A DNA stretch of 32,318 nt from Podochytrium sp. JEL0797. Taxonomy: Eukaryota; Chytridiomycota; Chytridiomycetes; Chytridiales; Chytriomycetaceae. This document shows positions 8,325 through 18,244 of this stretch, in pieces; positions within the stretch are counted from its first letter, which is position 1; every line of letters begins with the position of its first letter. The DNA lies in assembly GCA_027596195.1 (NCBI GenBank), contig JADGJG010000195.1, positions 1-32,318 of the forward strand, given 5' to 3'. Made by a program: the position numbers and the translations under genes. Below the pieces are notes generated by a model. The model was given only the letters and a program-made list of their open reading frames with translations. It did no database searches and was not told where the DNA came from.

Positions 8325-9981
8325 ATGCTCACTTTCGCGACCCTTCCAACAGAGGCAAGTTTCCCCTCCCCCGCCCTCCACTTCCACCAACCACGCGTCT
8401 GTGTATTTTACTTTATTAGATTCTTCTCCAGATTGTGGCAGCTTTACCACTCGATGAACGAATCACCATCCTCCACGCAAGTCACCGATTTCGGCATGTT
8501 GTCGCAGACCCTTCCCTCTGGAACAAGATTGAACTCGTGCGAGACTTTAGTCAGAGCAACGTATATATCTCTCGACTTTTCAAACGCGGTCGCATTGTCC
8601 ATGAAACTCGTTTGCTCCTTCGCGTTGGCACTGAAACGAACTCGCGAACGCAAGTCAACTCAATGTTTGATATTCTTGGATGCTTGCTAGGCAGCATTAT
8701 TCCCGTTGCTGGTCCCGCTTGTTTGAAAGATTTGAACTTTCGAGGTTAAAAACTTGGTCTTGACATGAACTTGAAATTGATGGAATTCGCAAACAGGCTT
8801 GGCAGACCTATTCACTGACATGCACATCATGCAAATTGCAAGATGGTGTCCTCATTTGGCTTCACTGACAGGTAAATTAATAAAATGCTCCATTTGTTTT
8901 AACGCGGTTTTTAGTTTCTGGAACAGCTGTCACGGATCGAGGGATTCAGTATCTGTTTGGGTCTGTTACTTCCCATCACCAATCTCTCGAGTCTCTGCGG
9001 GACGGGATCATCGGCTCTCAACACTGTTCCGACAAGCCTGGACCCAAGAAGGAGACTCCACCTCCACCCCCACCTCCGATGCTAAATAACGACGACTTCA
9101 CCATCCGCGAATACTTGCCCAACTCATTTCACGATGATCGCGAGCGCCAAATTGTCGATTCAATCACATCCAGTCTCTCGAAACTCCTCCCCTCCGCGTT
9201 CGCAAACAACTTCACCGACTTGACTCCTGATTCCGAATGTCCCTCTTCTTCAGGCGCAAGAAAAATTACCCCCCGGTGTCCGAATATCCAGCACTTGTTC
9301 ATCTGCGGGTCCAAGCCCATCTCGGATGTTACGGTTTCTCGAATTGCCATGTCTGCCGCAGGCATCAAAACACTCGATTTGACTAGTTTCGCGAGCTGCT
9401 CACGCGTCTCTGATTCGGGATTGACAGTGCTGGCGGAATGGTGTGTGGGTTTGGAGAATTTGTTGCTGTCTGGATGCAGTCAGATTTCGGACGACGGATT
9501 GATGGCACTGGGAGGATGGAAGCAAAAGACTGACATACTTTCAAAACGCGCACGCAAAGGGGACTTATGGGAAAAGAAAACTGGTGCGTGGGGAGGCGGG
9601 CGGTTGAAGCGGTTGGAAGTGGCTGGATGTTTTCAGGTGACTGATTTTGGGGTCCGTGCGGTTTTGAGTGGGTGCGTGGAGTTGGAGGTGTTGGATTTGG
9701 GATATTGTTGGCGCGTGTCTGATGCGTGCTTTTCGCAGATGGGAGAAGAGGGTGGTGGTGACCTTGCGGCCGGAATGGAGTTTTGGAAAGATGTGGAATT
9801 TAAGTGCTTGGAGTTAAAGGTTCTGAGTGTGAGATTTTGTTATTTGATTTCGGACAGTGGATTGGAACGCATGATGGAGGCGTTCGAGGATCTTCGGAGA
9901 GTTGATGTCACGAGTTGCCAAAGAATTTCGCGTGAAAGGTGGTCCAGCGTGGTATGTTGGGATGCGGAAGAGGTTGTTTAA
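8325..9981 (+). CDS. F-box / leucine-rich-repeat protein
   Basis: Exons 8325-8354, 8432-8744, 8797-8871 and 8915-9981 give 494 residues. The first two exons together form an F-box: LPTEIVAALPLDERITILHA..FRHVVADPSLW, residues 7-40. F-boxes recruit Skp1 in SCF ubiquitin ligases, and the LRRs usually bind substrate. The C-terminal half has AMN1/FBXL-type cysteine-containing LRRs: CPNIQHLFICGS.PISD, LENLLLSGCSQISDDGL, LKRLEVAGCFQVTDFGV and LEVLDLGYCWRVSDACF. The first intron begins GC (GAG|GCAAGT) and ends CCAG; without it the F-box is broken, so it appears to be a true GC-AG intron. A proline run and an acidic/polar insert interrupt the LRRs. The substrate is unknown. Confidence 0.83.
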
Positions 9982-10161
9982 ATTATAGTTTCTCCATGAA
10001 TTTCAGATAAATTCCTGCGAATTTGATTCTTCCAAAAATGCCAAGCCAAGTCGCCAAGTCTCTTGTGGTCCGATTACGAAAAAATTTCGTCTCCTTCCCC
10101 GTCTTCAACGATGATAAGGCAGCTGTAGTAAGTGACTTTTATAGAACTTTGACTCAAAAAA

Positions 10162-10932
10162 ATGCGACGATCCGCCTCCAACGACACACTCTGCGATCAA
10201 GCCAACCTTCTCAGTTCGGAGACCAGCAGTGAGTGGTCCTTCAACAAGGATGCTCCAGAAATCCTTGAGATTGATCTGCGGCCGTTCCCATCCATGCTGC
10301 AAATGACACTACCGATGGAAACATTGCACGAAGAAACTCTTTGTGAGGTGGAAACGGCGCGTCTCATCGAAACGCCGCGGCAATCCAAAGAAGAACCTGT
10401 CGTTGTTCAAGCCACTGCCGTTTCAAGCAAGCCGGTTACTCAATCTCTGGTACACGTCCGCTCCCCTCCACGCTCGGCTCATCCCAGGCCCAATGCCAGT
10501 GTTTCTCGGAAAACGAAACAAAGCAAACCGAAAAAGCTCCAACGCATCCTCTCGGTCTTCAAGAAGAAGGAAATAATCACCACCACCATCCACTCGGCTT
10601 TTGAAGAAGCCAATTCGCGATGTGAAGGCCTGTTGTCGGATTTTGGAGATTGGGGGATTTCGGACGATGTTGATGAGGCCAAGAGCGGGACGATTGAAGT
10701 GGTGCCTGAGGTAGCGAATCGGTTCATTGGGGTTCCGGATTTGGAAGATGGAGTTACGTCTGCTGCTGATTTCAAAAGGGAAAAGAAGGAGCAAAAGGGC
10801 GCAGAGGAGTTGGTTCAGGCCGGAGTGGATTTGGGGATTTCAAGCGAACTCTCCAAGCTGTACAATGATATTTGCTTTGGGGGACTGGATATTTCTGAGA
10901 TTTCCGCGCGTGTCATCGCCGGTGAATATTAA
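10162..10932 (+). CDS. unidentified low-complexity protein (256 aa)
   Basis: A single open frame from ATG 10162 to TAA at 10930-10932. I recognise no family. The N-terminal half is polar and Ser/Glu/Pro-rich. Residues 113-139 are strongly basic (RKTKQSKPKKLQRILSVFKK), which could be a nuclear signal or membrane-binding patch. The C-terminal half is acidic and ends in a more ordered segment (GISSELSKLYNDICFGGLDI). An upstream candidate exon (10038-10127, MPSQVAKSLVVRLRKNF..., followed by GTAAGT) is attractive, but no acceptor joins it in phase, so I kept the downstream ATG. The F-box gene ends 180 bp upstream on the same strand. Function is unknown. Confidence 0.55.
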   Translation: MRRSASNDTLCDQANLLSSETSSEWSFNKDAPEILEIDLRPFPSMLQMTLPMETLHEETLCEVETARLIETPRQSKEEPVVVQATAVSSKPVTQSLVHVRSPPRSAHPRPNASVSRKTKQSKPKKLQRILSVFKKKEIITTTIHSAFEEANSRCEGLLSDFGDWGISDDVDEAKSGTIEVVPEVANRFIGVPDLEDGVTSAADFKREKKEQKGAEELVQAGVDLGISSELSKLYNDICFGGLDISEISARVIAGEY

Positions 10933-11369
10933 TAAAAAATGCGTTTTCCAACACTTTCATACTCTTTGGTAAACTACTGCAAATATCTTCATCTAAAGTT
11001 GCTCGGGTCCTTGAGTATTTTTCAACACGATCATAAGCAGAATATCACTTTCTGATTATGAAAAATGAGCGCAAATGCTTATACACTATTTTCAACTCGT
11101 CTCTTTCATTGCTGATTTCGGATACCCTCAAAGAAACTGCTTCCAGTAACTCATAAAAACGTGAATAGTACTTTAAAAAGATGATTATTTTCAGGGAGTA
11201 TGAAAGGGAGGAAGATAGAAAAATAATGGAAAAATAAAGGAGAAAAAAAAAGATGGTTAAAAAATACGAAAAAAGAATCAACGATCACCCTTAGGAATAG
11301 GCCGCCCTTCTTCTTCCGTATCATTTAGATATATTTATTGGAAAAAATTTGGCTGGCCGCACACGTTTT
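10933..11369. other. gene-free AT-rich stretch
   Basis: It begins with the probable 3' end of the preceding gene (AATAAAAAATGCG just after the stop) and then becomes AT-rich, with A-runs around 11220-11275. No frame looks like protein on either strand. Confidence 0.45.
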
Positions 11370-12890
11370 GAAAAGTTTCCCCAAAATCGCTTTTCCGCGG
11401 CGGGTCACTCAGAACTTCTTCAGACCTCGGCAAACTATACCTCAGCAGACCACATCAATGAAGAAATACAAACTAGAAACACGGCGATATTGCAGCGAAT
11501 CTGTCAAGGTGAGCCCTCGGAGCTAAAGCGACCCCCCACACAACACCTCTCAAATCGCCTGAATCGCGGGGGGAAGACATGCATCCGCATGTGAGATCAA
11601 TAACTCAACGAGGCATCATGCCTACTGGAACATGGGCAAGATTCGCGGGGGAATTGACCAGGAAGGTTTTGTTTGCTCCCAAAGCAATGAACCATGTCTG
11701 ACGAGTTCGGGTTTCTTCGAGCATGAACGATACTCCCTTCCAAGGAGTTGTTTATCCCAGGAGTGGATCAGCCAGTGGAATCAATCCCGTACACGTAACG
11801 CGATTACTGATTGGGGAAATAGCGACCTTCGGAATCAGAATGCCCTTGGATCCAACATCGAATCAACCACAACTGCAACTCAATTCCACATGGGATCTAG
11901 ACCAATCCTCCATGAATCGGACGCAAAAAATCATCGGCATGGGATCGAATCTTTGACCGTGCCGAGCGAGCGGGTCGCCGAATCCACTTCAACGAGTAAG
12001 GATATTCGCTCCTTCCCCAATATGCAATATACTAGCGCAATCAATGGATTCGTTCTGCGCGTGGAATTTCCGTGGTTGAGGAGTGCAACGGGGATTCTCT
12101 GGAAACCAAACGTAGAATGCAGACTGGATCAATCACGAAGGATACCATGGTGGATGCAGTTCTCTTCGGATTCTGCGTTCCATTCGCATCCCTGCGTACA
12201 GTTTGCGTTTCGTCAGTCCAACCACTAAAATATTCAGCAAACACAGCATCGCATGCCCAACCACATCCACATCTCGGTATCAAGTCCCAATGCGATTCGA
12301 GAAGCAACGCAAGCGATCCATCGCTCCACCTTCATCCGAAAATGAGCCAAAAGCTTTCGGCCCAGGCGGAACTTCTGCAGCGAAACCCAGCGACTTGGAC
12401 AGCAGTGACACTGGTGGGTCAATGTATACGATTAGGTTGTGTCTGCAGTGCTTCTGGTGTGCGAGCGAGCGGGGCCAGGATGGTTTGAACTGTACTCGCT
12501 TTTCGCTTTTGACACCGCATCCGGGGACGGACCCCACTGATGGCCTCAACGGTCCGGGAGCAGTCGAAAGCAGGGGATGGACCTGCCGAGCCGGGTGGAG
12601 GATCGAGCACGGACCTGGAATGTGCTCTGAGCAAAGAAGGCGATGAAACAATTTTCGAATCGCGGCTGAAAAATTATTTCCAAACGCTGTGCGATACAGG
12701 AGCCGCGTTCCAGTCGCAGAAAGAGATTGGTGGATATTCAGCGGATGTTGACCAGAGCCATGCGAGTCGTTTCCAGGTGGAGGATGTTTACGAAAAACGT
12801 CGGAGAATGATTTTGATTTAACAGGGTAGCATCAAGCGGTCACCAAGTCGCGCATACGGGCACTTCTTACTCTATTGGTAAGTTTTCCTC
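11370..12890 (+). repeat. segmental duplication, copy A (ends in a WOPR relic)
   Basis: This segment aligns with copy B (13210-15165) at roughly 85-90% identity by eye. Shared landmarks include CGCTTTTCCGCGGCGG, GCAAACTATACC, the ~35 bp block GGATTCTCTGGAAACCAAAC... and ATCGAGCACGGACCTGGAAT. Small indels shift the frames differently in the two copies. Most of it therefore looks non-coding, perhaps a long upstream regulatory region of the WOPR gene copied together with its 5' exon. The main difference is about 390 bp missing from copy A between about 12790 and 12800. Confidence 0.8.
12540..12877 (+). pseudogene. WOPR gene relic in copy A
   Basis: An ATG at 12540 opens a frame (MASTVREQSKAGDGPAEPG..., ESRLKNYFQTL, GGYSADVDQS, FQVEDV) matching the 5' exon of the WOPR gene in copy B. 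After FQVEDV the sequence jumps to AAACGTCGGAG, the counterpart of the KRW-encoding end of WOPR exon 2. It then reaches a degenerate intron end and a 53 bp piece at 12825-12877. That piece is about 83% identical to WOPR exon 3 and reads IKRSPSRAYGHFLLY, with the conserved Trp of WSPSR changed to Arg. The core (FYGF..DAL... block) is deleted, and the frame stops at 12819-12821. No functional WOPR domain can be made. Confidence 0.7.
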
Positions 12891-13209
12891 ATCTTCATGG
12901 TGGGGATGGGTCAAGTCGTGAACTTCAATGCGAGCAACCGCCTCGTTCAACGCGTATGTCTCGCGCCATAAGGAAGTTAGGCAGGTTCTTCGTCGGAAAT
13001 TGCGTTATCGGCTTCGTCGAGCTGCCAAGCGCCAGCAGCTGCGGTGTGGATAGCAAGGAAATTGCTCCCAAAATTCTTCATAAGCTACTGATTTTGGAAT
13101 GGTGTGGGAAGCAACGAACGCACCACTTTATTAAGCTAATGCAATAAAAGTTTCTTTAAGTTTCCTTGCATGCACCGGCAAGGAGTCGTAAGAATTGCCG
13201 ATGGAATTT
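12891..13209. other. unique spacer between duplication copies
   Basis: About 320 bp separates copies A and B. A 90-codon frame at 12875-13147 has no recognisable features. I see no gene here. Confidence 0.4.
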
Positions 13210-15165
13210 TCGAAGAAGTTTCCCAAAATCGCTTTTCCGCGGCGGACCACTCAGAACCTATTCAGATCTCGGCAAACTATACCCCAGCAGACCACAGCAA
13301 CAAAGAAATACAAGCTACAAACACGGTTATATTGCGGCGAATCTGTCAAAGTGAGCCCTGAGCGCAAAATGCCCCCCTCACACAACACCTCTGAACTGGC
13401 TCCAATCGTGGGGTGGAAGGCATACATCCACATGTGAGATCAATAACCCAACGGAGGAGTACGCGAACTGGTACAGGGGCAAGGTTCGCGGTGGGAATTG
13501 TCGAGGAAGGTTTTGTTTGCTCCCAAATCAATGACCCATATCTCATCAGTTCGGAGTTCTTCGAGCATGAACACTACCTCCTTCCAAGGAGCTGTTTATC
13601 CCAGGAGTGCATCAGCGATTGGAATCAACCCTTTTCATGTAACGCAATTACTGATCACGGAATTACTGATACTTGGAATCAGAATGCCCTCGGATCCAAT
13701 ATCGAATCAACCTCAATCTGGAACTCATTTATGCGTGGGATCTCAATCAATCCGTGATGAATCGGACGCAAAAAATCATCGGCATGGGATCGAATCTTTG
13801 ACCTCGCGGAGCGAGCGGGTCACCGAATCAACTTCAACGAGTAAGGATATTCGCTCCTTCCCCAATAGTCAAGATGTCAGGGCAATCAATGGATTCAGTC
13901 TATATGTGAAGAATTCCGTGGTCGGGAGTATTGCAACACGCAACGGGATTCTCTGGAAACCAAACGTAGAATGCAGACTGAACAAATCACGAAGGATACT
14001 ATGGTGGACGCAGTTCTCCGGGGGGACTCCTGCGTTGCTCCGCCTCCCTGCATATAGTTTGCGTGTTATCAGTCAATACAACTGAAATATGCAACAAACA
14101 CAGCATCGCATGCCGAGCCACATCCACACCTCGGTAACAAGTCCCAATCCGATTCGAGAAGCAACGCAAGCGATCCATCGCTCCACCTTCATCTGAAACT
14201 AAGCCAAAAGCTTTCGGCCCAGGCGGAACTTCTGCAGCGAAACTCGGCGACTTTGGACAGCAGCGACACTGGTGGGTTGATGCATACGATTGGGTCGTGT
14301 CTGCAGTGCTTCTGGTGTGCGAGCGAGCGGGGCCAGGATGGTTTGAACCATTATTCGCTTTTCGCTTTTGACACCGCATCCGGGGACGGACCCCGCTGAT
14401 GGCCTCAACGGTCTGGGAGCAGTAGAAAGCAGGGGATAGACCTGCCGAACCGGGTGGAGGATCGAGCACGGACCTGGAATGTGCTCGAGCAACGAGGGCG
14501 ATGAAACAATTTTCGAATAGCGGCTGAAAAATTATTTCCAAACTCTCCGCGAAACAGGAGCCACGTTCCAGTCGCAGCAAAGGATTGGTGGATATTCAGT
14601 GGATATTCACCAGAGTCAAGAGAGTGGTTTCCAGGTGGAGGATGTTGATGATGGGAGGAACACCAAGCTCGCGATCGGCAACTTGTGCGAAAGTTTTGTA
14701 GGCAATGAGGAAGTTACATTGAATGCGCTGCAGAAAGATGTTTCTGCGATATCCGTTCCAACACTTAACTCTCATGCGTCCCGAAGGCCGTTTTTCGAAA
14801 CGTGAGTTTTGATCTGATCTGTTTCTTTTTCTTGCGAAGTCCTGTCAACCTGACCCTTTTTCCTTTCCTTAGCTTCTATGGATTTTTGGACGACCCCAAG
14901 GACGCGTTGTATGTGGTCGAAGGATGCGTGCGAGGAAATTTGTTGTCGTTCCAAGGGACTTCAATCGACATGGCAAGAGTGGTGCCACGAAGCGGGACCG
15001 TGATTGTTGTCCCTGACAATAACATACATATTAAACGTTGGAGGGTGAGTTGTTGCCTCCGGTTCTGTTGAGCGCGTGATTTTGATTTCATCTTTACGCA
15101 CTACAGGATAACATCAAGTGGTCACCAAGTCGCGCTTATGGTCAATTTTTACTCTATCGGTCAGT
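13210..15165 (+). repeat. segmental duplication, copy B (continuous with the WOPR gene)
   Basis: This is the second copy of the segment at 11370-12890. It begins near AAGTTTCCCAAAATCGC and stays alignable to the end of WOPR exon 3, where copy A has ...TTACTCTATTGGTAAG and copy B ...TTACTCTATCGGTCAG. Copy B keeps the ~390 bp of WOPR coding sequence that copy A lost. In turn it carries an in-frame TAG in codon 9 of the ATG frame that is open in copy A, a one-base change in the next segment, and a second TAG at 14518-14520. Confidence 0.8.
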
Positions 15166-16280
15166 TTCCTAAGTCTTGCATCAATATACGAGCATATTCT
15201 CAGTCTTTTATTAGCCAAATCCAATACACGTCCCCTGTGATCGCCAAATCCACACACGCACCAGTCTCCATGTGTGCCGTGTCTATGGGCGGAGGTAGCA
15301 ATACCGGACTCGAGCCCGTCTTCTCGCAACACACCCTCAAGCAAAACACCGACCTCGTTCCTGACGGACTCACGAAGCGCACGATTTCTCTGAACGGCTC
15401 CGACGGAATCAAATACCGAGTGATATCATACTACACTCCAAGTGATGTGTTGGATATGGATGGAGCTGCCCAATCTCACTCAATCGATGTGTTTCGGCGG
15501 GCCTCGTTGCATCCAGTCTTGATTAGTCTTGAGCGAGACGGGACAGTGGATTATCAGCTGTTGCTTGCTGAAGCGCTTGGTAATGGAGCCACACGAGTGA
15601 GAAAGAGAGGCGTGGGTACAGAATCGAAACCCTGGCCTGACGCGCGGGAGAAAAGGTCGCGGACGGATACAAGTCCGATTGAACAGCAAAAACGCCCGAA
15701 GAGGAAGGGCGATGTCAGGGAGTCCTCTTTCGAATCCGTTGATGTGAGGGAATCGGACTTTGTGAAAGTCGCGTTGGGCACCGCAGCGACAATCCGGCCG
15801 CCGGTTTATCATCGCTTGCATCAGCTTGAACAGCATCCACATGTTGGTTCTTCTTCAAATCAGTTCCAACCATACCCAACGAACCCTCATGAAGCTCCAA
15901 GGTGGAATTCTGCCGAACCATACTTCCCGCCAATCCCATATGCGCCTGGAATCGACGAACCACCGCAAGCTCCCGAATTCTACTACCCCCAAGGCAACGC
16001 GAACCCCGCTCATCGCCACTCCCAGTCGATCCCACGCCTCCATTCTCCTTATCGTTTCCTGCCATCGGCGGGATATTCAAATGGGAACCAATACCACTCC
16101 TTGCCGCCAGCAGAGTATTATCACGAACGTCCCAGCGGGAATCAACACCACTCCATTCCGCAAACAAATTTATATCTCGAACGGCCAAGTTATTTACCGG
16201 CGCTCTTCTCGCGACCACATGAACACCAGCAGTTCCAAGATTCATTCGGAAATATCACAGAGCGTGAAAATAACAAATAA
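14521..16280 (+). CDS. WOPR (Gti1/Pac2) family transcription factor, 5' end unresolved
   Basis: Exons 14521-14801, 14873-15044, 15107-15159 and 15215-16280 join in phase (523 codons plus stop). WOPR proteins (Wor1, Gti1, Pac2, Ryp1) are fungal DNA-binding regulators of morphological switching and development. The first WOPR half is at 95-169: FYGFLDDPKDALYVVEG, SGTVIVVPDNNIHIKRW, IKWSPSRAYGQFLLYR. The second is at about 214-245: DGLTKRTISLNGSDG, YRVISYYTPSDV. A linker joins them. A basic cluster (REKRSRTD, KRPKRKGD) may be a nuclear signal. The tail is rich in Pro/Tyr/His/Gln, with loose repeats of NQYHSLPP/NQHHSIPQ type. The coordinate 14521 is only the first codon after an in-frame TAG: no ATG follows in this frame before the domain. 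The true start may lie in an unseen upstream exon, or the gene may be damaged. Confidence 0.8.
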
Positions 16281-16986
16281 ATTTTTCATTTTTTTCTCTC
16301 GTTTCATAATCAAGATACAAAGAACCGTGCCTTGGGCGTTCGTTTCTGCTGCGGATCACGTACATCGTTTACTCCGACTGCCTCTCTTTTGAATATTTCG
16401 GGCAATTGGTAAAACTTCCTTGCTAATCGTCACGGTTGGGAGGGGTCAAGGCATCAAAGTCAGTGAGAGCAGCCACATCGTTCTCGGCAGTGTAATTGTG
16501 TACGGGATGTTTCCTCTGCAAATCATCCTGGGTGTTGTTTCCAACCATTTGTTCAAGGACGATCGCGATCGCATTCCGATTGTTGATTGATTGCACTGCT
16601 GGTGGGTGGGTCGGTTGTGATGGTGGCGACGGTGGCAAAACCTTGGTTTGCAGTTGGCCTGGACAGAGCATGCGAGGTATATCGCGTATTGGGTTTGGTT
16701 TGTGGTCCTGGCGGTAAGGATGGTGATGAGGAAGTTATCGATTGGAACTTCTGTCCATTTGGACATTGAAACAGGCAAGGGAACAAGCAGTGGGGATGAG
16801 GTGCAGGCCGTTAAAACGAGTAAAGTCTTTTCACATTTAGACATAGAAAATGACAAATAAAGGAACAACGCGTTTTAGAGCGTTATAACGCTTTAACACA
16901 CCTGACAAATACAAATGGTTGGTCTACTTTATTTATTCAAAAGTCTCTAAAATGATATCAAAGTATGAAAACCGCGTCACAACGCT
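16281..16986. other. intergenic region WOPR-chitinase
   Basis: About 700 bp between convergent genes. It has AATAAATTTTTC just after the WOPR stop and, near 16873-16897, the imperfect palindrome GAGCGTTATAACGCTTTAAC. The only coding candidate is the small minus-strand frame listed separately. Confidence 0.4.
16423..16766 (-). CDS. possible small hypothetical gene (spliced form unresolved)
   Basis: Two protein-like segments lie in different minus-strand frames. Near 16766 there is an ATG segment, MSKWTEVPIDNFLITILTAR. At 16600-16423 a segment has NNRNAIAIVLEQMVGN, TAENDVAALTDF and PPNRDD, followed by TAG. The second has the composition of a real C-terminus. I could not find a GT...AG intron that joins them in phase, so this is either a short gene with an unusual junction or chance open frames. 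No family is recognised. Confidence 0.25.
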
Positions 16987-18244
16987 CTAGCACGAAGTGT
17001 TCCAGTCAATAGCAATTCCAAACTGCTGTTCAAAACATTGAATATCGCTAATACGTTGCGCATTAATGACTCCAACACTCCCACCCGCACATTCAATATT
17101 GTTGATGGCACGAACGCTCGAGGCAATAGTGTACCCTTGAGCCTTGAGCACAGGCTGAACAGACGTTCTCCAAAACCATCCCGTCACAGCCCAATCCGTA
17201 CCTGGATCACTGGCCACCACATCCGGGTTCGACACAATGTCCGGACGACCCAAAGCATCTGCAGCGGCCTGGTAGTTGGATTGCCACGTGAGTTGAATGA
17301 ACCCACGTCCAAAGTAGTTTCCGTAAGCGCATTGTCCTTGGTTGCAGCCGCCTTCATAGAGGTCCGTCAAGCCGCCGGATTCGTGGTCCAAGTTGCCCAT
17401 CAGCAACGCGAGTTCAACGAGACCACTGATTTTGACACCGAGGTTCGAGTTCAGGGCGTTGTAGGTTCCTGAAGTGGTGACACCGCAAGCGGCCGCAGCG
17501 TTGTTGAAGGTTGACGCGGAAATGAAGCTGGAGATGCTTCCGCTGGAGGTGGTCCCGGAGCAGTCTGAATGGTGTATCAGTTAGTTGTCAGCAGTCATAA
17601 ATGAGAAAGTGAGCTCACACACCACTGTTGGGACGACAAGTGGACTTGTGAGCAGCGAGGTCTTGAGATCCGATGCAGCACGTGTAGCCAGAGTTGCACG
17701 TATCCACATTCATGGTGCACGTGTTATAATTGACCACCTTGGTCGCGTAACAAGCTGAAAGGGAAGTAAATAATAAGCAAGCCAACAAGGGGTGGGAAGC
17801 GGGTTCAAAGTTCTCTTACCACTGGTCGGACGACACGTGGATTTGCCGTTCGACTCGTCCGCAGGAGCCACACAGCAAACAAACCCAGAGCTGCTGCACT
17901 TGTCAAAGTTGGGAGAGCAAGAGTTCCAGTCCGGGATCCATTGTGGTTGGGGAGCATTTCCAGAGCAGTCTATGGTTCCATTTGAAATAGAGCAGAAATA
18001 GAGAGCTCATTCAGAAATTTAACAAAGGATTGTGAAACTTACCGTTGCTCGGGCGGCAAGTGGCCTTTCCTGAGGACACGTCTCCAGGGCCAACACAGCA
18101 TGTGAACCCAGCACCGCAATGATCGAATCCAGGTGCACACGAGTTGTAGTTGGCATCGGTTTGAGGCTGGGCCTGAGGGCGTGGAGCCGCAAAGACTGGA
18201 ACCAAGGAGGACACGAGCAAGAGAGTGATCACAAATTGCTGCAT
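16987..18244 (-). CDS. secreted GH19-type chitinase with cysteine-rich N-terminal modules
   Basis: Exons 18244-18043, 17969-17820, 17754-17623 and 17564-16987 give 353 residues. A signal peptide (MQQFVITLLLVSSLVPVFAA) precedes three related Cys-rich modules: C..GFDHCGAGFTCCV...KATCRP, C..NFDKCSSSGFVCCV...KSTCRP and C...DTCNSGYTCCI...KSTCRP. All three introns are in phase 1, so modules coincide with exons. From residue 162 the GH19 domain has the catalytic Glu motif DHESGG (E223) and YFGRGFIQLTWQSNYQ, NPDVVASDP and WFWRT. GH19 enzymes cleave chitin by inversion; here the likely roles are wall remodelling or digestion of environmental chitin. The modules are not standard CBM18; chitin binding is only an inference. 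Confidence 0.88.

Noticed and set aside
11632..12228. A 198-codon plus-strand frame in duplication copy A as a gene
   Set aside because: Two frames are similarly open in both copies and indels shift them independently, so the frames are not under clear coding constraint.
15715..16245. A 176-codon minus-strand frame opposite the WOPR C-terminal exon
   Set aside because: It is a shadow of the WOPR exon with no recognisable domain.
17215..17235. GGGTTCGACAC resembling a tRNA T-loop
   Set aside because: It lies inside the GH19 catalytic exon and no cloverleaf arms could be built around it. No convincing tRNA, rRNA or CRISPR array was seen in the window.
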